Assembly: GCA_001443495.1 (NCBI GenBank)
Contig: LDXR01000006.1
Coordinates: 62,001-126,000 of the forward strand
Reading direction: 5' to 3'
Length of the DNA stretch: 64,000 nucleotides
Source: a candidate division NC10 bacterium CSP1-5
GTDB lineage: Bacteria > Methylomirabilota > Methylomirabilia > Methylomirabilales > CSP1-5
In this document: piece by piece, positions 1-8,346 of the stretch
Numbering within the stretch: the first letter of the stretch is position 1
Layout: every line of letters starts with the position of its first letter
Notes under the pieces: generated by a model
Told to the model about the DNA's origin: nothing
Seen by the model: the letters and a program-made list of their open reading frames with translations, nothing else
Database searches by the model: none
Translations under genes and position numbers: made by a program

Positions 1-492
1 GTGACCGATTCCAAGCTGCTGAGTGAAGAGCGGCGCGAAGGGCTCTACCAGCAGATCGTGGACGAGGCCCTGGCGGTGGCCATAGGGATCGTGGAGGTCC
101 CCATCATTGAGCTGCGGAATATTCTCCAGGCGACGCTCCTGGCCATGGAGCGGGCCGTGGCGGAACTCAGGGTAGCCCCCGACGGGATCGTCGTCGACGG
201 GCTGGCCGTTCCCCAGGTTGAACCGACCGTCTTTCCCGTGCCCCGAGGCGATCTCCAGTGTCCGTCTGTCGGTGCCGCCTCCATCGTGGCCAAGGTGACC
301 CGAGACCGGATGATGAGAGAGTATCACCAGACGTATCCAGTCTACGGCTTCGATCGGCACAAGGGATACGGCACGGAGGCGCATCTTCGCGCGATCGCAG
401 AGCACGGGCTGAGCCCTATCCATCGGCGGACCTTCGCGCGGGTCCGGCAGATCCCGCTTCCCCTGGTGGCGGCGGGGAGGCAGCGGTGCTAG
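1..492 (+). CDS. rnhB: Ribonuclease HII, 5'-truncated by window edge
   Basis: RNase HII cleaves the RNA strand of RNA-DNA hybrids and removes single ribonucleotides from DNA. The visible 163 residues hold the family blocks DSKLLSEERR (residues 3-12), IVVDGLAVP with a metal-binding Asp, and SIVAKVTRDRMM (about 94-105), followed by GYGTEAHL. The family normally begins about 45 residues earlier with a GxDExGRG active-site motif; that part lies outside the window, so the GTG at base 1 is not the real start. The stop overlaps the start of yraN, so the genes are co-transcribed, an arrangement common for rnhB and yraN. Confidence 0.93.
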   Translation: MTDSKLLSEERREGLYQQIVDEALAVAIGIVEVPIIELRNILQATLLAMERAVAELRVAPDGIVVDGLAVPQVEPTVFPVPRGDLQCPSVGAASIVAKVTRDRMMREYHQTYPVYGFDRHKGYGTEAHLRAIAEHGLSPIHRRTFARVRQIPLPLVAAGRQRC

Positions 493-872
493 ATCGGCGG
501 GCGGTCGGGATCGAGGGGGAGGCGGTGGCTCGCCGGTTCCTGGAGGACCTCGGGTTCCGCATCGTGGAGGAGAACTTCAGCTGTGCGCTAGGGGAGATTG
601 ATCTCATCGCCGAGGAGGGGGACGTCCTCGTCTTCGTGGAGGTGAAGACAAGACGCTCCGCCCGTTTTGGGACGCCGGCGGAGGCCGTGCATGCGAGGAA
701 GCAGCGGCAGATCCTGCGGGTCGCCGAGGCGTATATGAGAGAGCGCCGCCTCCGGGGTCCCTGTCGCGTGGATGTGGTGGGCGTCGAGTTTCCGGGGCAG
801 GGGACCGAGGCGCGGGTCGAGCTGATCCGGAATGCGGTCCAGGGGACCGGGCGGCAGTGGGGGGGAACATGA
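486..872 (+). CDS. yraN: YraN/UPF0102 family putative endonuclease
   Basis: The protein of 128 residues belongs to UPF0102, a restriction-endonuclease-like fold family of unknown exact role, possibly in DNA processing. The nuclease-like core is visible: GEIDLIAEEGDVLVFVEVKT at about residues 35-54, with the acidic D and E-x-K pattern. The GTG at 486 is chosen because it precedes the conserved GxxGExxA start block (GIEGEAVA) and overlaps the rnhB stop. Longer readings in this frame have no family similarity before that block. The stop overlaps the next ATG (ATGA). Confidence 0.85.
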   Translation: MLDRRAVGIEGEAVARRFLEDLGFRIVEENFSCALGEIDLIAEEGDVLVFVEVKTRRSARFGTPAEAVHARKQRQILRVAEAYMRERRLRGPCRVDVVGVEFPGQGTEARVELIRNAVQGTGRQWGGT

Positions 873-1054
873 AACCGACGGGTGCCGGAGAGGCTGCGGA
901 GGAGAAAGACCGGATCATTGCGTACACGTGTCACGCCTGTAGGAGCCGAGGGATGGACCCCCCGAAGAGCAAAAAAGGGAACTACACCTGCCCCGAATGC
1001 GGCGACCAGGTCGAGATCAGTGAGAAGCGGGTGGTGAAAAAGAAGGGGCGGTAG
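869..1054 (+). CDS. Small zinc-ribbon protein
   Basis: This is a 61-residue basic protein with two Cys pairs, CHAC and CPEC, about 22 residues apart, which fits a single zinc ribbon. The C-terminus is very basic (KRVVKKKGR). Its ATG overlaps the yraN stop and is preceded by a run of G residues that can serve as the ribosome binding site. It is probably the last gene of the rnhB-yraN unit. I cannot name a function; a nucleic-acid or ribosome-associated role would fit the charge. Confidence 0.65.
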   Translation: MKPTGAGEAAEEKDRIIAYTCHACRSRGMDPPKSKKGNYTCPECGDQVEISEKRVVKKKGR

Positions 1055-1060
1055 GCGAAG

Positions 1061-1089
1061 TTGACGGCGGCCTCCCCCTCTGGTATCCT
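1061..1089 (+). promoter_or_regulatory. Sigma-70-like promoter
   Basis: TTGACG (1061-1066), 17-bp spacer, TATCCT (1084-1089). A transcript from here would start near 1096, at the foot of the hairpin at 1098-1119, and read into the tetR-type gene. Only the sequence match supports it. Confidence 0.45.
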
Positions 1090-1097
1090 GAACAGAC

Positions 1098-1119
1098 CCT
1101 CGAAGGCGAGGTTTTTTTT
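1098..1119 (+). terminator. Rho-independent terminator or attenuator
   Basis: CCTCG (1098-1102), AAGG loop, CGAGG (1107-1111), then eight T residues (1112-1119). The stem is short but fully paired. It may end the rnhB-yraN-zinc-ribbon transcript. Because it sits just after a promoter-like sequence and before the regulator start, it could also attenuate the regulator transcript. Confidence 0.6.
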
Positions 1120-1130
1120 GGGGCCGAAGC

Positions 1131-1148
1131 TTACCGAACGGTAGGTAA
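1131..1148 (+). promoter_or_regulatory. Palindromic operator of the TetR-type regulator
   Basis: TTACCGAACGGTAGGTAA is an inverted repeat: TTACC/GGTAA outside and TACCG/CGGTA nested. It touches the ATG at 1149. TetR-family regulators of efflux operons usually bind such sites at their own promoter, so autorepression is the natural reading. Confidence 0.6.
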
Positions 1149-1727
1149 ATGACGACCAAAGCCCGGATCGCGCAGGTGGCCAGGCGGGAGTTCGCCCGGC
1201 GGGGGTTCGACGCGACGTCGATCCGCCAGATCGTGGCCGAGGCCCGCGTCACCAAGCCGGTCCTCTACTACTACTTCAAGAACAAGAGGGATCTCTTCCT
1301 GAGTCTTCTCGAGGAGGCCGTCGCCCCCCTGTGCGATGAGGTGGAACGGATCGCCAGCGGGGACGGCACGCCGCGCGATCGGATGGCCGAAATTATCGCG
1401 GCCGTCCTCCGGTTTGCGGAGAAGAGGTCTGACGAGTTCAGGCTCCTGCATCGCGCGGTAGAGCGCCGTGAGCGGGAAGTGCAGGTCCTCGCCCAAAAGT
1501 ACTTCCGTCGGAACTTCCAGGCAATTTCGGGCGTCCTCCAGGAGGGCGTGGACCGGGGAGACTTCCGCTCCCTCAACGTCCCCCAGGCCACCTTCAGCGT
1601 CATTGCCATCCTGATCTATTTCCTGACCCGTGAGCATGTCATCGATGAGGTTCTGGGGGAGCGGGGGGCGTGGAAGGCCCTGATGGAGACCCTGCATGGC
1701 CACATTCTCGCCCTCGTGGCGGTCTGA
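1149..1727 (+). CDS. TetR/AcrR family transcriptional regulator
   Basis: This 192-residue regulator has an N-terminal helix-turn-helix at about residues 5-50 with the family signature TSIRQIVAEARVTKPVLYYY and FKNKRDLF. The rest is an alpha-helical ligand-binding domain. It lies immediately upstream of an RND adaptor and pump (gap 9 bp), so it most likely represses its own operon until a pump substrate binds. No Shine-Dalgarno sequence is obvious because the palindrome abuts the ATG; translation may depend on a leader or be weak. Confidence 0.88.
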   Translation: MTTKARIAQVARREFARRGFDATSIRQIVAEARVTKPVLYYYFKNKRDLFLSLLEEAVAPLCDEVERIASGDGTPRDRMAEIIAAVLRFAEKRSDEFRLLHRAVERREREVQVLAQKYFRRNFQAISGVLQEGVDRGDFRSLNVPQATFSVIAILIYFLTREHVIDEVLGERGAWKALMETLHGHILALVAV

Positions 1728-1736
1728 GGTGCGGAC

Positions 1737-2819
1737 GTGACCGGCTGGCGCGAGGTGGCTGGAGCGGTGCTGGGGCTGATGGTGGTGGGGAGCCGGGCGC
1801 CGGTCCATGCCCAGGGGCCGCCGGCCGTTGCCGTCGAGGTGGCACCGGTCGTCGAACGGGCGGTGGAGCGCGAGATCCAGGCGGTGGGGACCGTGGAGGC
1901 AAACCTCACCACGACGGTCAGCGCCGAGGTGGCCGGTGCCGTCGCCCGGTTCGATCTCCGGGAAGGGGAGCATCTGACAAAGGGTCAGGTCCTCGCCCGC
2001 CTGCGCCGCAGTGACCTTGAGATCGGGCTCAAGGAGGCGGAGGCGAACCTGGACGAGAAGCGAGCGCTCTTCGTACGGGCGGAGCAGGACCATCAACGCT
2101 TCCAGGCCCTCTTTACCGAGGGCGCCATCAGCGCGGCCGAACTCGATCGCGTCGGTGCGGGCGCGCGGGCGGCCAAGGCGCAGAAGGAATCGGCGGAGGA
2201 GGCCTTGCGCAGGGTCGCGGACCAGCTCCGTCGGACGACCGTGGTAGCCCCCTTCAGCGGCTACCTGGTGAAGAAGCACGCCGAGGTCGGTCAGTGGATC
2301 GAGGAGGGGGGGAAGGTCGCGGACCTGGTGGACATCGACATCGTCTACGTCATGATCCCCGTCAACGAGCGGGACATCGGCAGGGTCCGGCAGGGAAATG
2401 AGGCGACCCTCACGGTAGATACGTATCCCGGTCGGGTCTTCCGGGGTCGGGTCACCCACATCGTCCCCCAGGCCGACGTGGCGAGCCGGAACTTTCCCGT
2501 GCGGATCAAGGTCGATAACCTCCCCGATCGCCTCTTGAAGGCGGGGATGTTCGCGCGCGTGGCGGTCCGATACGGGGAGCCGCGGCAGGGTCTCTTTATC
2601 CCGAAAGACGCCGTGGTCGTCCGGGGGCGGGACCAGGTGGTCTTCGTGGTGCAGGATGGGAAGGCCCGCATGCTCCCCGTCAAGGCGGGGCGGCCGCACG
2701 AAGGATTCACTGAGGTGGTCGAAGGCAGCCTGAAGTCGGGTGACACCGTCGTCGTCACGGGCAACGAGGCGCTGCTGGATCAGGCGGCCGTCGTGGTGAA
2801 GGAGCGTCTGCGCAACTGA
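1737..2819 (+). CDS. RND efflux periplasmic adaptor (membrane fusion protein)
   Basis: This 360-residue HlyD/MFP adaptor would link the inner-membrane RND pump to an outer-membrane channel. It has a signal peptide ending near VHAQG (about residues 20-26), a lipoyl-like half motif (LREGEHLTKGQVLARL), a coiled-coil hairpin at about residues 95-160, the second lipoyl half (VVAPFSGYLVKKHAEVGQWI), and a beta-barrel region. The GTG start at 1737 follows the regulator by 9 bp. No outer-membrane factor is adjacent; the TolC-like gene at 39.7 kb is in another operon. Confidence 0.9.
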   Translation: MTGWREVAGAVLGLMVVGSRAPVHAQGPPAVAVEVAPVVERAVEREIQAVGTVEANLTTTVSAEVAGAVARFDLREGEHLTKGQVLARLRRSDLEIGLKEAEANLDEKRALFVRAEQDHQRFQALFTEGAISAAELDRVGAGARAAKAQKESAEEALRRVADQLRRTTVVAPFSGYLVKKHAEVGQWIEEGGKVADLVDIDIVYVMIPVNERDIGRVRQGNEATLTVDTYPGRVFRGRVTHIVPQADVASRNFPVRIKVDNLPDRLLKAGMFARVAVRYGEPRQGLFIPKDAVVVRGRDQVVFVVQDGKARMLPVKAGRPHEGFTEVVEGSLKSGDTVVVTGNEALLDQAAVVVKERLRN

Positions 2820-2829
2820 GGAGCCCGCC

Positions 2830-5800
2830 GTGAAGCTGGTCGATTTCTGCATCCGATATCCCGTCACGGTCATCGTCGGCGTGTTGCTCGCCCTCCTCTT
2901 CGGGGTGATCTCGCTCTTCCGCCTTCCTCTGCAGATGACCCCGACCGTGGAGCGTCCCGAGATCTCGGTGGAAACGGTCTACCGGGGAGCCGCCCCCCAA
3001 GAGGTCGAGCACGAGATCGTGGACCGACAGGAGGAGAAGCTCACCTCCGTGCAAAACCTCCGGGAAATGGTCTCGACCTCGTCCGAAGGCCGCGGCGTGA
3101 TCACCCTCCGCTTCGACTGGGGCGTGAACAAGGACGTGGCGCGTCTCGACGTGGCGGAGAAGCTGGACCTGGTGCAGGAGGTCCCCCTGGACGCGGAGCG
3201 GCCCGTCATCCGGGCGGTCAGCTCGGACGAGGAGACCCCGATCGCCTGGATCATCGTGCAGACCATGCGGGATATCAACGAGGTGCGGCTCGAGGCCGAG
3301 GACGTCATCAAGCCGCGCCTGGAACGAATCGAAGGGGTGGGATCGGTCTTGATGTTCGGCGGGGAAGAGCGCGAGGTGCACGTCGTCCTGGATTATCAGG
3401 CGATGACCGCTCGGGGGATCACCATCACCCAGGTCCGCGAGGCCTTGCTGCGGGAAAACCGGAACACCAAAGGGGGGAACATCGACGAGGGAAAAAAACG
3501 CTACCTCGTGCGCACGGTCGGCCAGTTCACGGACCTCCGACAGATCGAGGAGGTGGTCGTCGCCACCCAGAACGGGAGGCCGGTATATGTCCGCGACATC
3601 GCCGCCGCGCGGTTCGGCCTCAAGGAGCGAGACCGGGACATCCGCGCCTCGGGCGTCCCGACCCTGGGCTTCGGCGTGCTCCGGCGGACCGGGGCCAACA
3701 CCGTCGAGGTGATGAAGGGGATCAAGGGGGAAGTGGCCCACCTGAACAGCGTCTATGCCGACAAGGGAATCCAGTTCCGGCAGGTCTATGATGAGACCGA
3801 CTACATCTACGATGCGCTCAGCCTCGTGACCGATAACGTCTATGAGGCCTCGCTCATCACGGTGGGGGTGTTGCTCTTCTTCCTGCGCAGCGTGAGCAGC
3901 ATCCTCGTCATCGCCCTGTCGATCCCGGTCTCGGTCATCGCGACCTTCGTCGTCCTGGATGCCCTGGGCCGATCCCTGAACATCGTGATGCTCGCCGGGC
4001 TCGCCTTCGCCGTCGGCAATGTGGTGGACAATTCGATCGTGGTGTTAGAGAACATCTTCCGGCATCGAGAGATGGGCAAGTCGCGCGTCCAGGCGTCCCT
4101 GGACGGGGCGACCGAGGTCTGGGGGGCCATCCTGGCCTCCACGCTGACCAACCTGGCGGTCTTTCTCCCCATCATCTTTGTGAGGGAGGAGGCGGGGCAA
4201 CTCTTCCGCGACATCGCCATCGCCACGTCGATTTCGACCGCCCTCTCTCTGGTCGTGGCCCTCACCATCGTCCCGATGATGGCCTCCCGGGTCCTGAAGG
4301 TGGGCACCGAGGTCTCGCGGTATCCTCGCCTCAATCGGATCCTGGACGTCTTGCAGTTGAGCTGGCTGGGGGAGGCGTTCAGCGCTGGCCTCGTTCGCTG
4401 GCTCTTCTGGCTGCGCCAGGGGGTGAGGCGCCGCCTTCTCGTCGCCGCCGGGATGACGCTCGGTTCCCTCGGCCTCAGCTTCCTCTTGATGCCCCCCATC
4501 GACTACCTGCCGAAGGGGAACCGGAACCTGATCCTCTCCATCGTGAAGGTCCCGCCGGGGTTCAACATGGACCAGATCGATCGCATCCTCGCCGAGCTCG
4601 AGCAGCGGTACATGCGGAGGCCGGAGATCGAGCGCCTCTTCGCGGTGGTCCGCACCGAGAGCCCTCTGCTCGGGGTCATAGTAAAGAGGGAGTACGCGGA
4701 TATCCAAGGGATGCAGCGCATGGTCCGCGAATTATGGCAACTGTCCGGCGGGATCCCCGGGGTGCGCGCCGTTTTCGTGACCCAATCGCCCCTGTTCCGG
4801 CGATTCCGGCAACTGGTGGGCGGGACCAATATCGAGATCGATGTGAAGGGACGCGGCCTCGACGAAGTGCGGGAGGTCGCGGCCGCCATCGAGCAGCAGG
4901 TCCGCCCCCTGCCGGGGGTGAATTTTGTGGACACGAGCTTCGAGTGGGGCAGCCCGGAATTGCAGGTCACCGTGGATCGGAAGAAGGCCGCGGATCTGGG
5001 CCTCGCGGCAGGTGAGGTGGGCTATGCGGTGGAAACGCTCATCGCGGGGACCTTGGCAGGGAGATTCCGCGAGGGGGGGCGGGAGCGGGACCTGACCCTT
5101 ATCGGGACGGCCCGCGGGGACATGCGGACCCAGGGGCTCGACAATGTCATTTTCTACCCCCCGAAGGGGGGGCCGCTTCGACTGACGGACATCGCTGCCG
5201 TCCAGGAGGCGGAGGGGCCGACCAGGATTGAACATATCGACCGTGATCGCGCCATCAAGCTGACGGTGAACATCAAGGATGAGGTGCCCCTGCAAACCGC
5301 CATCGAGACCATCAACAGCCAGGTGCTGTCCCAGGTCCGCCGGCAGCTCCCCCCGGGCTACAGCATCAACGTCACCGGCCAGGCCCGCGACCTGGATCAG
5401 ACCTGGGACTCGCTCAAATGGTCCTTCCTGCTGGCGCTCGTCATCACCTACTTGGTCATGAGCTCCCTGTACGAGTCCTTCACCTATCCCTTCATTATCA
5501 TCTTCAGCATCCCGCCGGCGATGATCGGCGGGGTGTTGGGTCTCCGGATCATGCACACCATCGAGCCGACGGTGAAGATGGACATCCTCGCGATGCTGGG
5601 GTTCATCATCATGGCCGGCGTCGTGGTGAACGCCGCGATCCTGCTGGTCGAGCAGGCCCTGAACCACATGCGGGAGGGGATGGCGCCCCAGGATGCCGTT
5701 ATCGAGAGTGCCCGAAATCGGCTGCGCCCCATCTTCATGACCGCGAGCAGTCTCTTCGGCTTTCTTCCTCTGATCATGTCGACCGGCCCGGGCTCAGAGC

Positions 5801-6048
5801 TGTACCGGGGGATGGGTGCCGTTCAGCTGGGGGGCATGGTGGTCTCAACCCTGTTCACCCTTATCCTGGTCCCCACGGTCTTCTCCCTCTGGATCGATGC
5901 CGAGTCAGCCCTCCTCGCCCTCCGCGGGCGAAAGCGCAAGCGGAAGGAAGCGCCAGGCGAGCTGGCCCCCGGCGTGCCGAGTCATCAGCCTCCGGAGGCC
6001 GTCGCGGCCGCCGTGAGCGATGGCCCGGTGCACCGGGATCGGGACTAA
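2830..6048 (+). CDS. RND efflux transporter, AcrB/HAE family
   Basis: This 1072-residue inner-membrane proton-driven pump has the typical RND layout: one N-terminal transmembrane helix (about residues 11-30), a large periplasmic loop, helices TM2-TM6 beginning near residue 335 (ASLITVGVLLFFLRS) with GNVVDNSIVVLENI carrying the two TM4 Asp residues for proton relay, a second loop, and TM8-12. It starts 10 bp after the adaptor gene. The last 60 residues are a basic then Ala/Pro-rich cytoplasmic tail. Its substrate cannot be deduced. Confidence 0.93.
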   Translation: MKLVDFCIRYPVTVIVGVLLALLFGVISLFRLPLQMTPTVERPEISVETVYRGAAPQEVEHEIVDRQEEKLTSVQNLREMVSTSSEGRGVITLRFDWGVNKDVARLDVAEKLDLVQEVPLDAERPVIRAVSSDEETPIAWIIVQTMRDINEVRLEAEDVIKPRLERIEGVGSVLMFGGEEREVHVVLDYQAMTARGITITQVREALLRENRNTKGGNIDEGKKRYLVRTVGQFTDLRQIEEVVVATQNGRPVYVRDIAAARFGLKERDRDIRASGVPTLGFGVLRRTGANTVEVMKGIKGEVAHLNSVYADKGIQFRQVYDETDYIYDALSLVTDNVYEASLITVGVLLFFLRSVSSILVIALSIPVSVIATFVVLDALGRSLNIVMLAGLAFAVGNVVDNSIVVLENIFRHREMGKSRVQASLDGATEVWGAILASTLTNLAVFLPIIFVREEAGQLFRDIAIATSISTALSLVVALTIVPMMASRVLKVGTEVSRYPRLNRILDVLQLSWLGEAFSAGLVRWLFWLRQGVRRRLLVAAGMTLGSLGLSFLLMPPIDYLPKGNRNLILSIVKVPPGFNMDQIDRILAELEQRYMRRPEIERLFAVVRTESPLLGVIVKREYADIQGMQRMVRELWQLSGGIPGVRAVFVTQSPLFRRFRQLVGGTNIEIDVKGRGLDEVREVAAAIEQQVRPLPGVNFVDTSFEWGSPELQVTVDRKKAADLGLAAGEVGYAVETLIAGTLAGRFREGGRERDLTLIGTARGDMRTQGLDNVIFYPPKGGPLRLTDIAAVQEAEGPTRIEHIDRDRAIKLTVNIKDEVPLQTAIETINSQVLSQVRRQLPPGYSINVTGQARDLDQTWDSLKWSFLLALVITYLVMSSLYESFTYPFIIIFSIPPAMIGGVLGLRIMHTIEPTVKMDILAMLGFIIMAGVVVNAAILLVEQALNHMREGMAPQDAVIESARNRLRPIFMTASSLFGFLPLIMSTGPGSELYRGMGAVQLGGMVVSTLFTLILVPTVFSLWIDAESALLALRGRKRKRKEAPGELAPGVPSHQPPEAVAAAVSDGPVHRDRD

Positions 6049-6055
6049 GTTTTGC

Positions 6056-6085
6056 TTGATCGACAGCCATTGCATCCACTAAGAT
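6056..6085 (+). promoter_or_regulatory. Possible promoter of metF
   Basis: TTGATC (6056-6061), 18-bp spacer, TAAGAT (6080-6085), 56 bp before the metF ATG. It is a moderate match to sigma-70 boxes and the only good one in the gap between the pump gene and metF. Confidence 0.35.
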
Positions 6086-6140
6086 GAGCCGCACTTCGCC
6101 GCCGCCGGGGCCTCGATAACGGGAGTGCGTATCACTCTCT

Positions 6141-7010
6141 ATGAAAAGGATTAGAGATCTATTTCACCATCAAGAAAAGACGTATTCGTTTGAACTCTTT
6201 CCGCCGAAAACCGACAAAGGGTTTGAAAATCTGCTGAAGACGATCGCACAGCTCTGTGAGCTGAAACCCGATTACATCTCGTGTACGTATGGTGCCGGTG
6301 GAGGGAATCGGGAGAAAACCTTTGATGTCGTCCAACACATCGAAGCGCGACATCAGGTCATTGGCATGGCGCATCTCACCTGTGTTCTGAATACGAAAGA
6401 TGACATCGGGGCGATCGTGGAAAACATTAAGTCCCGGGGAATCAGGAATATTCTGGCCCTACGGGGTGATCCACCCAAGGATCAGCCGGACTGGCAGCCG
6501 ACCGAGGACAATTTCAAATACAGCAGTGAACTCGCTGCGTTTATCCGTGCACAGTACGGTGACTATTTCGGGATTACGGTGGCTGGATTCCCCGAAGGAC
6601 ATCTCCTGTGTCCGGACAGAGACAAAGATGCAGAATTTCTCAAACTGAAGATTGACGCCGGAGCTGATTTTGTCATTACGCAGTTGTTCTTTGATAACAG
6701 GGATTATTTCGCGTACATCGAGAGGCTACGCAAGATTGGCGTTGAAGTGCGGGTGATCCCCGGCATTCTGCCTATTACGGACTATAAGGCTTTGCAACGA
6801 TTCTGCGCGGTATGCGGCGCAACCGTCACCGACGAAGTGAAAAGGATGTTTGAGCCGTTACAGGATGACCAGGATGCTACGGTACAGGCTGGTACTGAGT
6901 TTGCCATCCGCCAATGCCAGGAACTCTTGCGTGGCGGTGCTCCTGGGATTCATTTCTATTGCCTCAATAAAGTGCATCCCACTGCCGATATTCTAGAGGC
7001 GGTGAGATGA
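6141..7010 (+). CDS. metF: Methylenetetrahydrofolate reductase
   Basis: MetF reduces 5,10-methylene-THF to 5-methyl-THF with a flavin, supplying methyl groups for methionine or feeding a methyl-branch C1 pathway. The 289-residue protein has YSFELFPPK at residues 15-23 (catalytic Glu), SCTYGAGG at about 47-54, NILALRGDPP at about 103-112 and GADFVITQLFFD at about 174-185. The length is typical of bacterial MetF. Codon use is clearly less GC-rich than all neighbours (many A/T third positions), which suggests recent transfer. It is monocistronic: own upstream gap and a strong terminator after it. Confidence 0.95.
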   Translation: MKRIRDLFHHQEKTYSFELFPPKTDKGFENLLKTIAQLCELKPDYISCTYGAGGGNREKTFDVVQHIEARHQVIGMAHLTCVLNTKDDIGAIVENIKSRGIRNILALRGDPPKDQPDWQPTEDNFKYSSELAAFIRAQYGDYFGITVAGFPEGHLLCPDRDKDAEFLKLKIDAGADFVITQLFFDNRDYFAYIERLRKIGVEVRVIPGILPITDYKALQRFCAVCGATVTDEVKRMFEPLQDDQDATVQAGTEFAIRQCQELLRGGAPGIHFYCLNKVHPTADILEAVR

Positions 7011-7041
7011 ATTGCCCGCAAAGAAGGTGCGTGGTCCCACG

Positions 7042-7070
7042 AAAGGGGTCACCGTTCCGGTGACCCCTTT
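7042..7070 (+). terminator. Terminator after metF
   Basis: A 13-bp perfect stem (7042-7054 with 7058-7070; GGGGTCACCG/CGGTGACCCC core) closed by a 3-nt loop and ending in CTTT with more pyrimidines (CCTCTT). It works best for metF on the plus strand; the A run at 7042-7044 gives a U run in the other direction too. Confidence 0.75.
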
Positions 7071-7351
7071 CCTCTTGGAAGGGAGAGGCTGACGCTGGTG
7101 TGACAACTTTGCAGGGTCGACCCGACCGTCTGTCACACTGCCCTCACCTTCAGGGTTCGCACCTTCTATGGATCGGTTTCCCACAGGACATTCGGCCCGA
7201 TTCGTAGAAGGAATAGTACAGGGTCATTGGCCTGTTTATCCTGATAAATCAATAGGTTGCGATCATTTCCTCAACAATTGGTCTGCAGATTGCAGGACAA
7301 CTTGTCATGGCCCTGTGGAAGGGTCGATTTCGAGGGCAGTCGGAAAGGGCA
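7071..7351. other. Non-coding gap before the PilZ gene
   Basis: I see no gene here. The only clear element is a perfect AT-rich palindrome, TTTATC-CT-GATAAA, at 7235-7248, about 100 bp before the PilZ gene start; it could be an operator or part of a promoter. Confidence 0.4.
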
Positions 7352-7786
7352 ATGATGGACGACCGTGACGAATTGACGCAACTCGAAACAGTGGCACTCA
7401 CCGATGTTGGCGAAGATGCTGGGCTGCTACACGAAACGAACGGAGGTAGACGGCGTTATCGCCGGTGGGTCATCCGGGGCGGCCTGAGCGGGTGCATCGA
7501 CGCGGCGCATGGGGCCTCGTTCGTCAATATCAGCCTGGGCGGGGCCCTGATCGAGCACTCGAGCATGATCCGGCCAGGGAGCATCGCGTTCCTGACCGTT
7601 GCCTTCCAAGGGCAAGAGGCGGGGCTGAAGTGCCGGGTGGTCCGCTCAGAGGTCCATCGCTACGGCGTCAGGCCTACCGAGGACAGACACCTCGTCTATC
7701 GGTCTGGTCTTGAGTTCGTGGACACCTCCGAGGCGTCCCTGCGAGTCATCGACAAAACCATCGAATCCTTGAAAGTCGCGGCCTAG
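7352..7786 (+). CDS. PilZ-domain protein (probable c-di-GMP receptor)
   Basis: The protein of about 144 residues carries one PilZ domain in its C-terminal two thirds. The c-di-GMP signature is the pair RRRYRRW (about residues 34-40) and NISLGG (about 60-65), matching RxxxR and (D/N)xSxxG. The ATG at 7352 is preferred because GGAAAGGG lies at normal spacing in front of it; a start at 7307 is possible but lacks a ribosome site. No transmembrane segment or output domain is visible. It may tune the neighbouring surface-protein genes, but that is only inferred from position. Confidence 0.75.
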   Translation: MMDDRDELTQLETVALTDVGEDAGLLHETNGGRRRYRRWVIRGGLSGCIDAAHGASFVNISLGGALIEHSSMIRPGSIAFLTVAFQGQEAGLKCRVVRSEVHRYGVRPTEDRHLVYRSGLEFVDTSEASLRVIDKTIESLKVAA

Positions 7787-7788
7787 TC

Positions 7789-8331
7789 TTAGGCGACCGG
7801 TTTACATAAGCCGATTGTGCGAAGAGCGGGCCTCTCTCTCACCGAGTCGGACCAATGCGTCCAACTGAGCCACAGCCCGAGGACCGCCAGGATCAGGAAA
7901 CCCTCCCACATGACAGAGTGGGCGAAGTTGAAGGCGGCCGGATTATGCGCGCCGAGGTAGAACAGGTGCGCGAGGCGCGTCAGGTTGAGCGCAATCAAGA
8001 GGGGCACGCCGACGACCAGTCCGACGAGCTTTCGTCGCCAGCGTCCGGGATAGGCCAGGATGGCCGTCGTGAGGAAGGCAACCGGCAAGAATCCGGTGCA
8101 GCGGTAGTAGATCTCGTAGGCAAAGCCGCTCGGGTGGCTGACCACGGTCGCCACCCGGGTCGCCTCCATTCCTAACCAGTGAAGCAATGCGAGCGTCGCC
8201 CGTGCCGTCCACATCGTCACAGGGGCAAGGGGCGCCCCGAGAACGTCCTCACGATACGTGAGCAGGGCGACGCCCGCAAATCCCACCATCACCGCGACGA
8301 AACGGAGATTCAGTTGCCTGGTCACGTGCAT
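7789..8331 (-). CDS. Exosortase/archaeosortase family transpeptidase, small (XrtH-like)
   Basis: This 180-residue multi-pass membrane protein has the three exosortase catalytic residues: Cys78 in YYRCTGFLP, Arg119 in LNLTRLAHL and His138 in FAHSVMWE. Exosortases cut a C-terminal sorting signal and move the protein to a surface anchor. The single-domain size resembles exosortase H, which handles IPTLxxWG-type tails. It starts 15 bp after the subtilase stop with a CAGGAG site 6 bp before the ATG, so the two form an operon. The subtilase tail (VPDLSLIG, hydrophobic helix, RRRSR) is the obvious substrate. Confidence 0.82.
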   Translation of the reverse strand: MHVTRQLNLRFVAVMVGFAGVALLTYREDVLGAPLAPVTMWTARATLALLHWLGMEATRVATVVSHPSGFAYEIYYRCTGFLPVAFLTTAILAYPGRWRRKLVGLVVGVPLLIALNLTRLAHLFYLGAHNPAAFNFAHSVMWEGFLILAVLGLWLSWTHWSDSVRERPALRTIGLCKPVA

Positions 8332-8346
8332 GGGATACTCCTGAGC

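Noticed and set aside
1131-2873. Long open frame on the minus strand (580 codons) across the regulator and adaptor
   Set aside because: Shadow of GC-rich coding sequence on the plus strand; no motif, signal or ribosome site, and the plus-strand genes are clear families.
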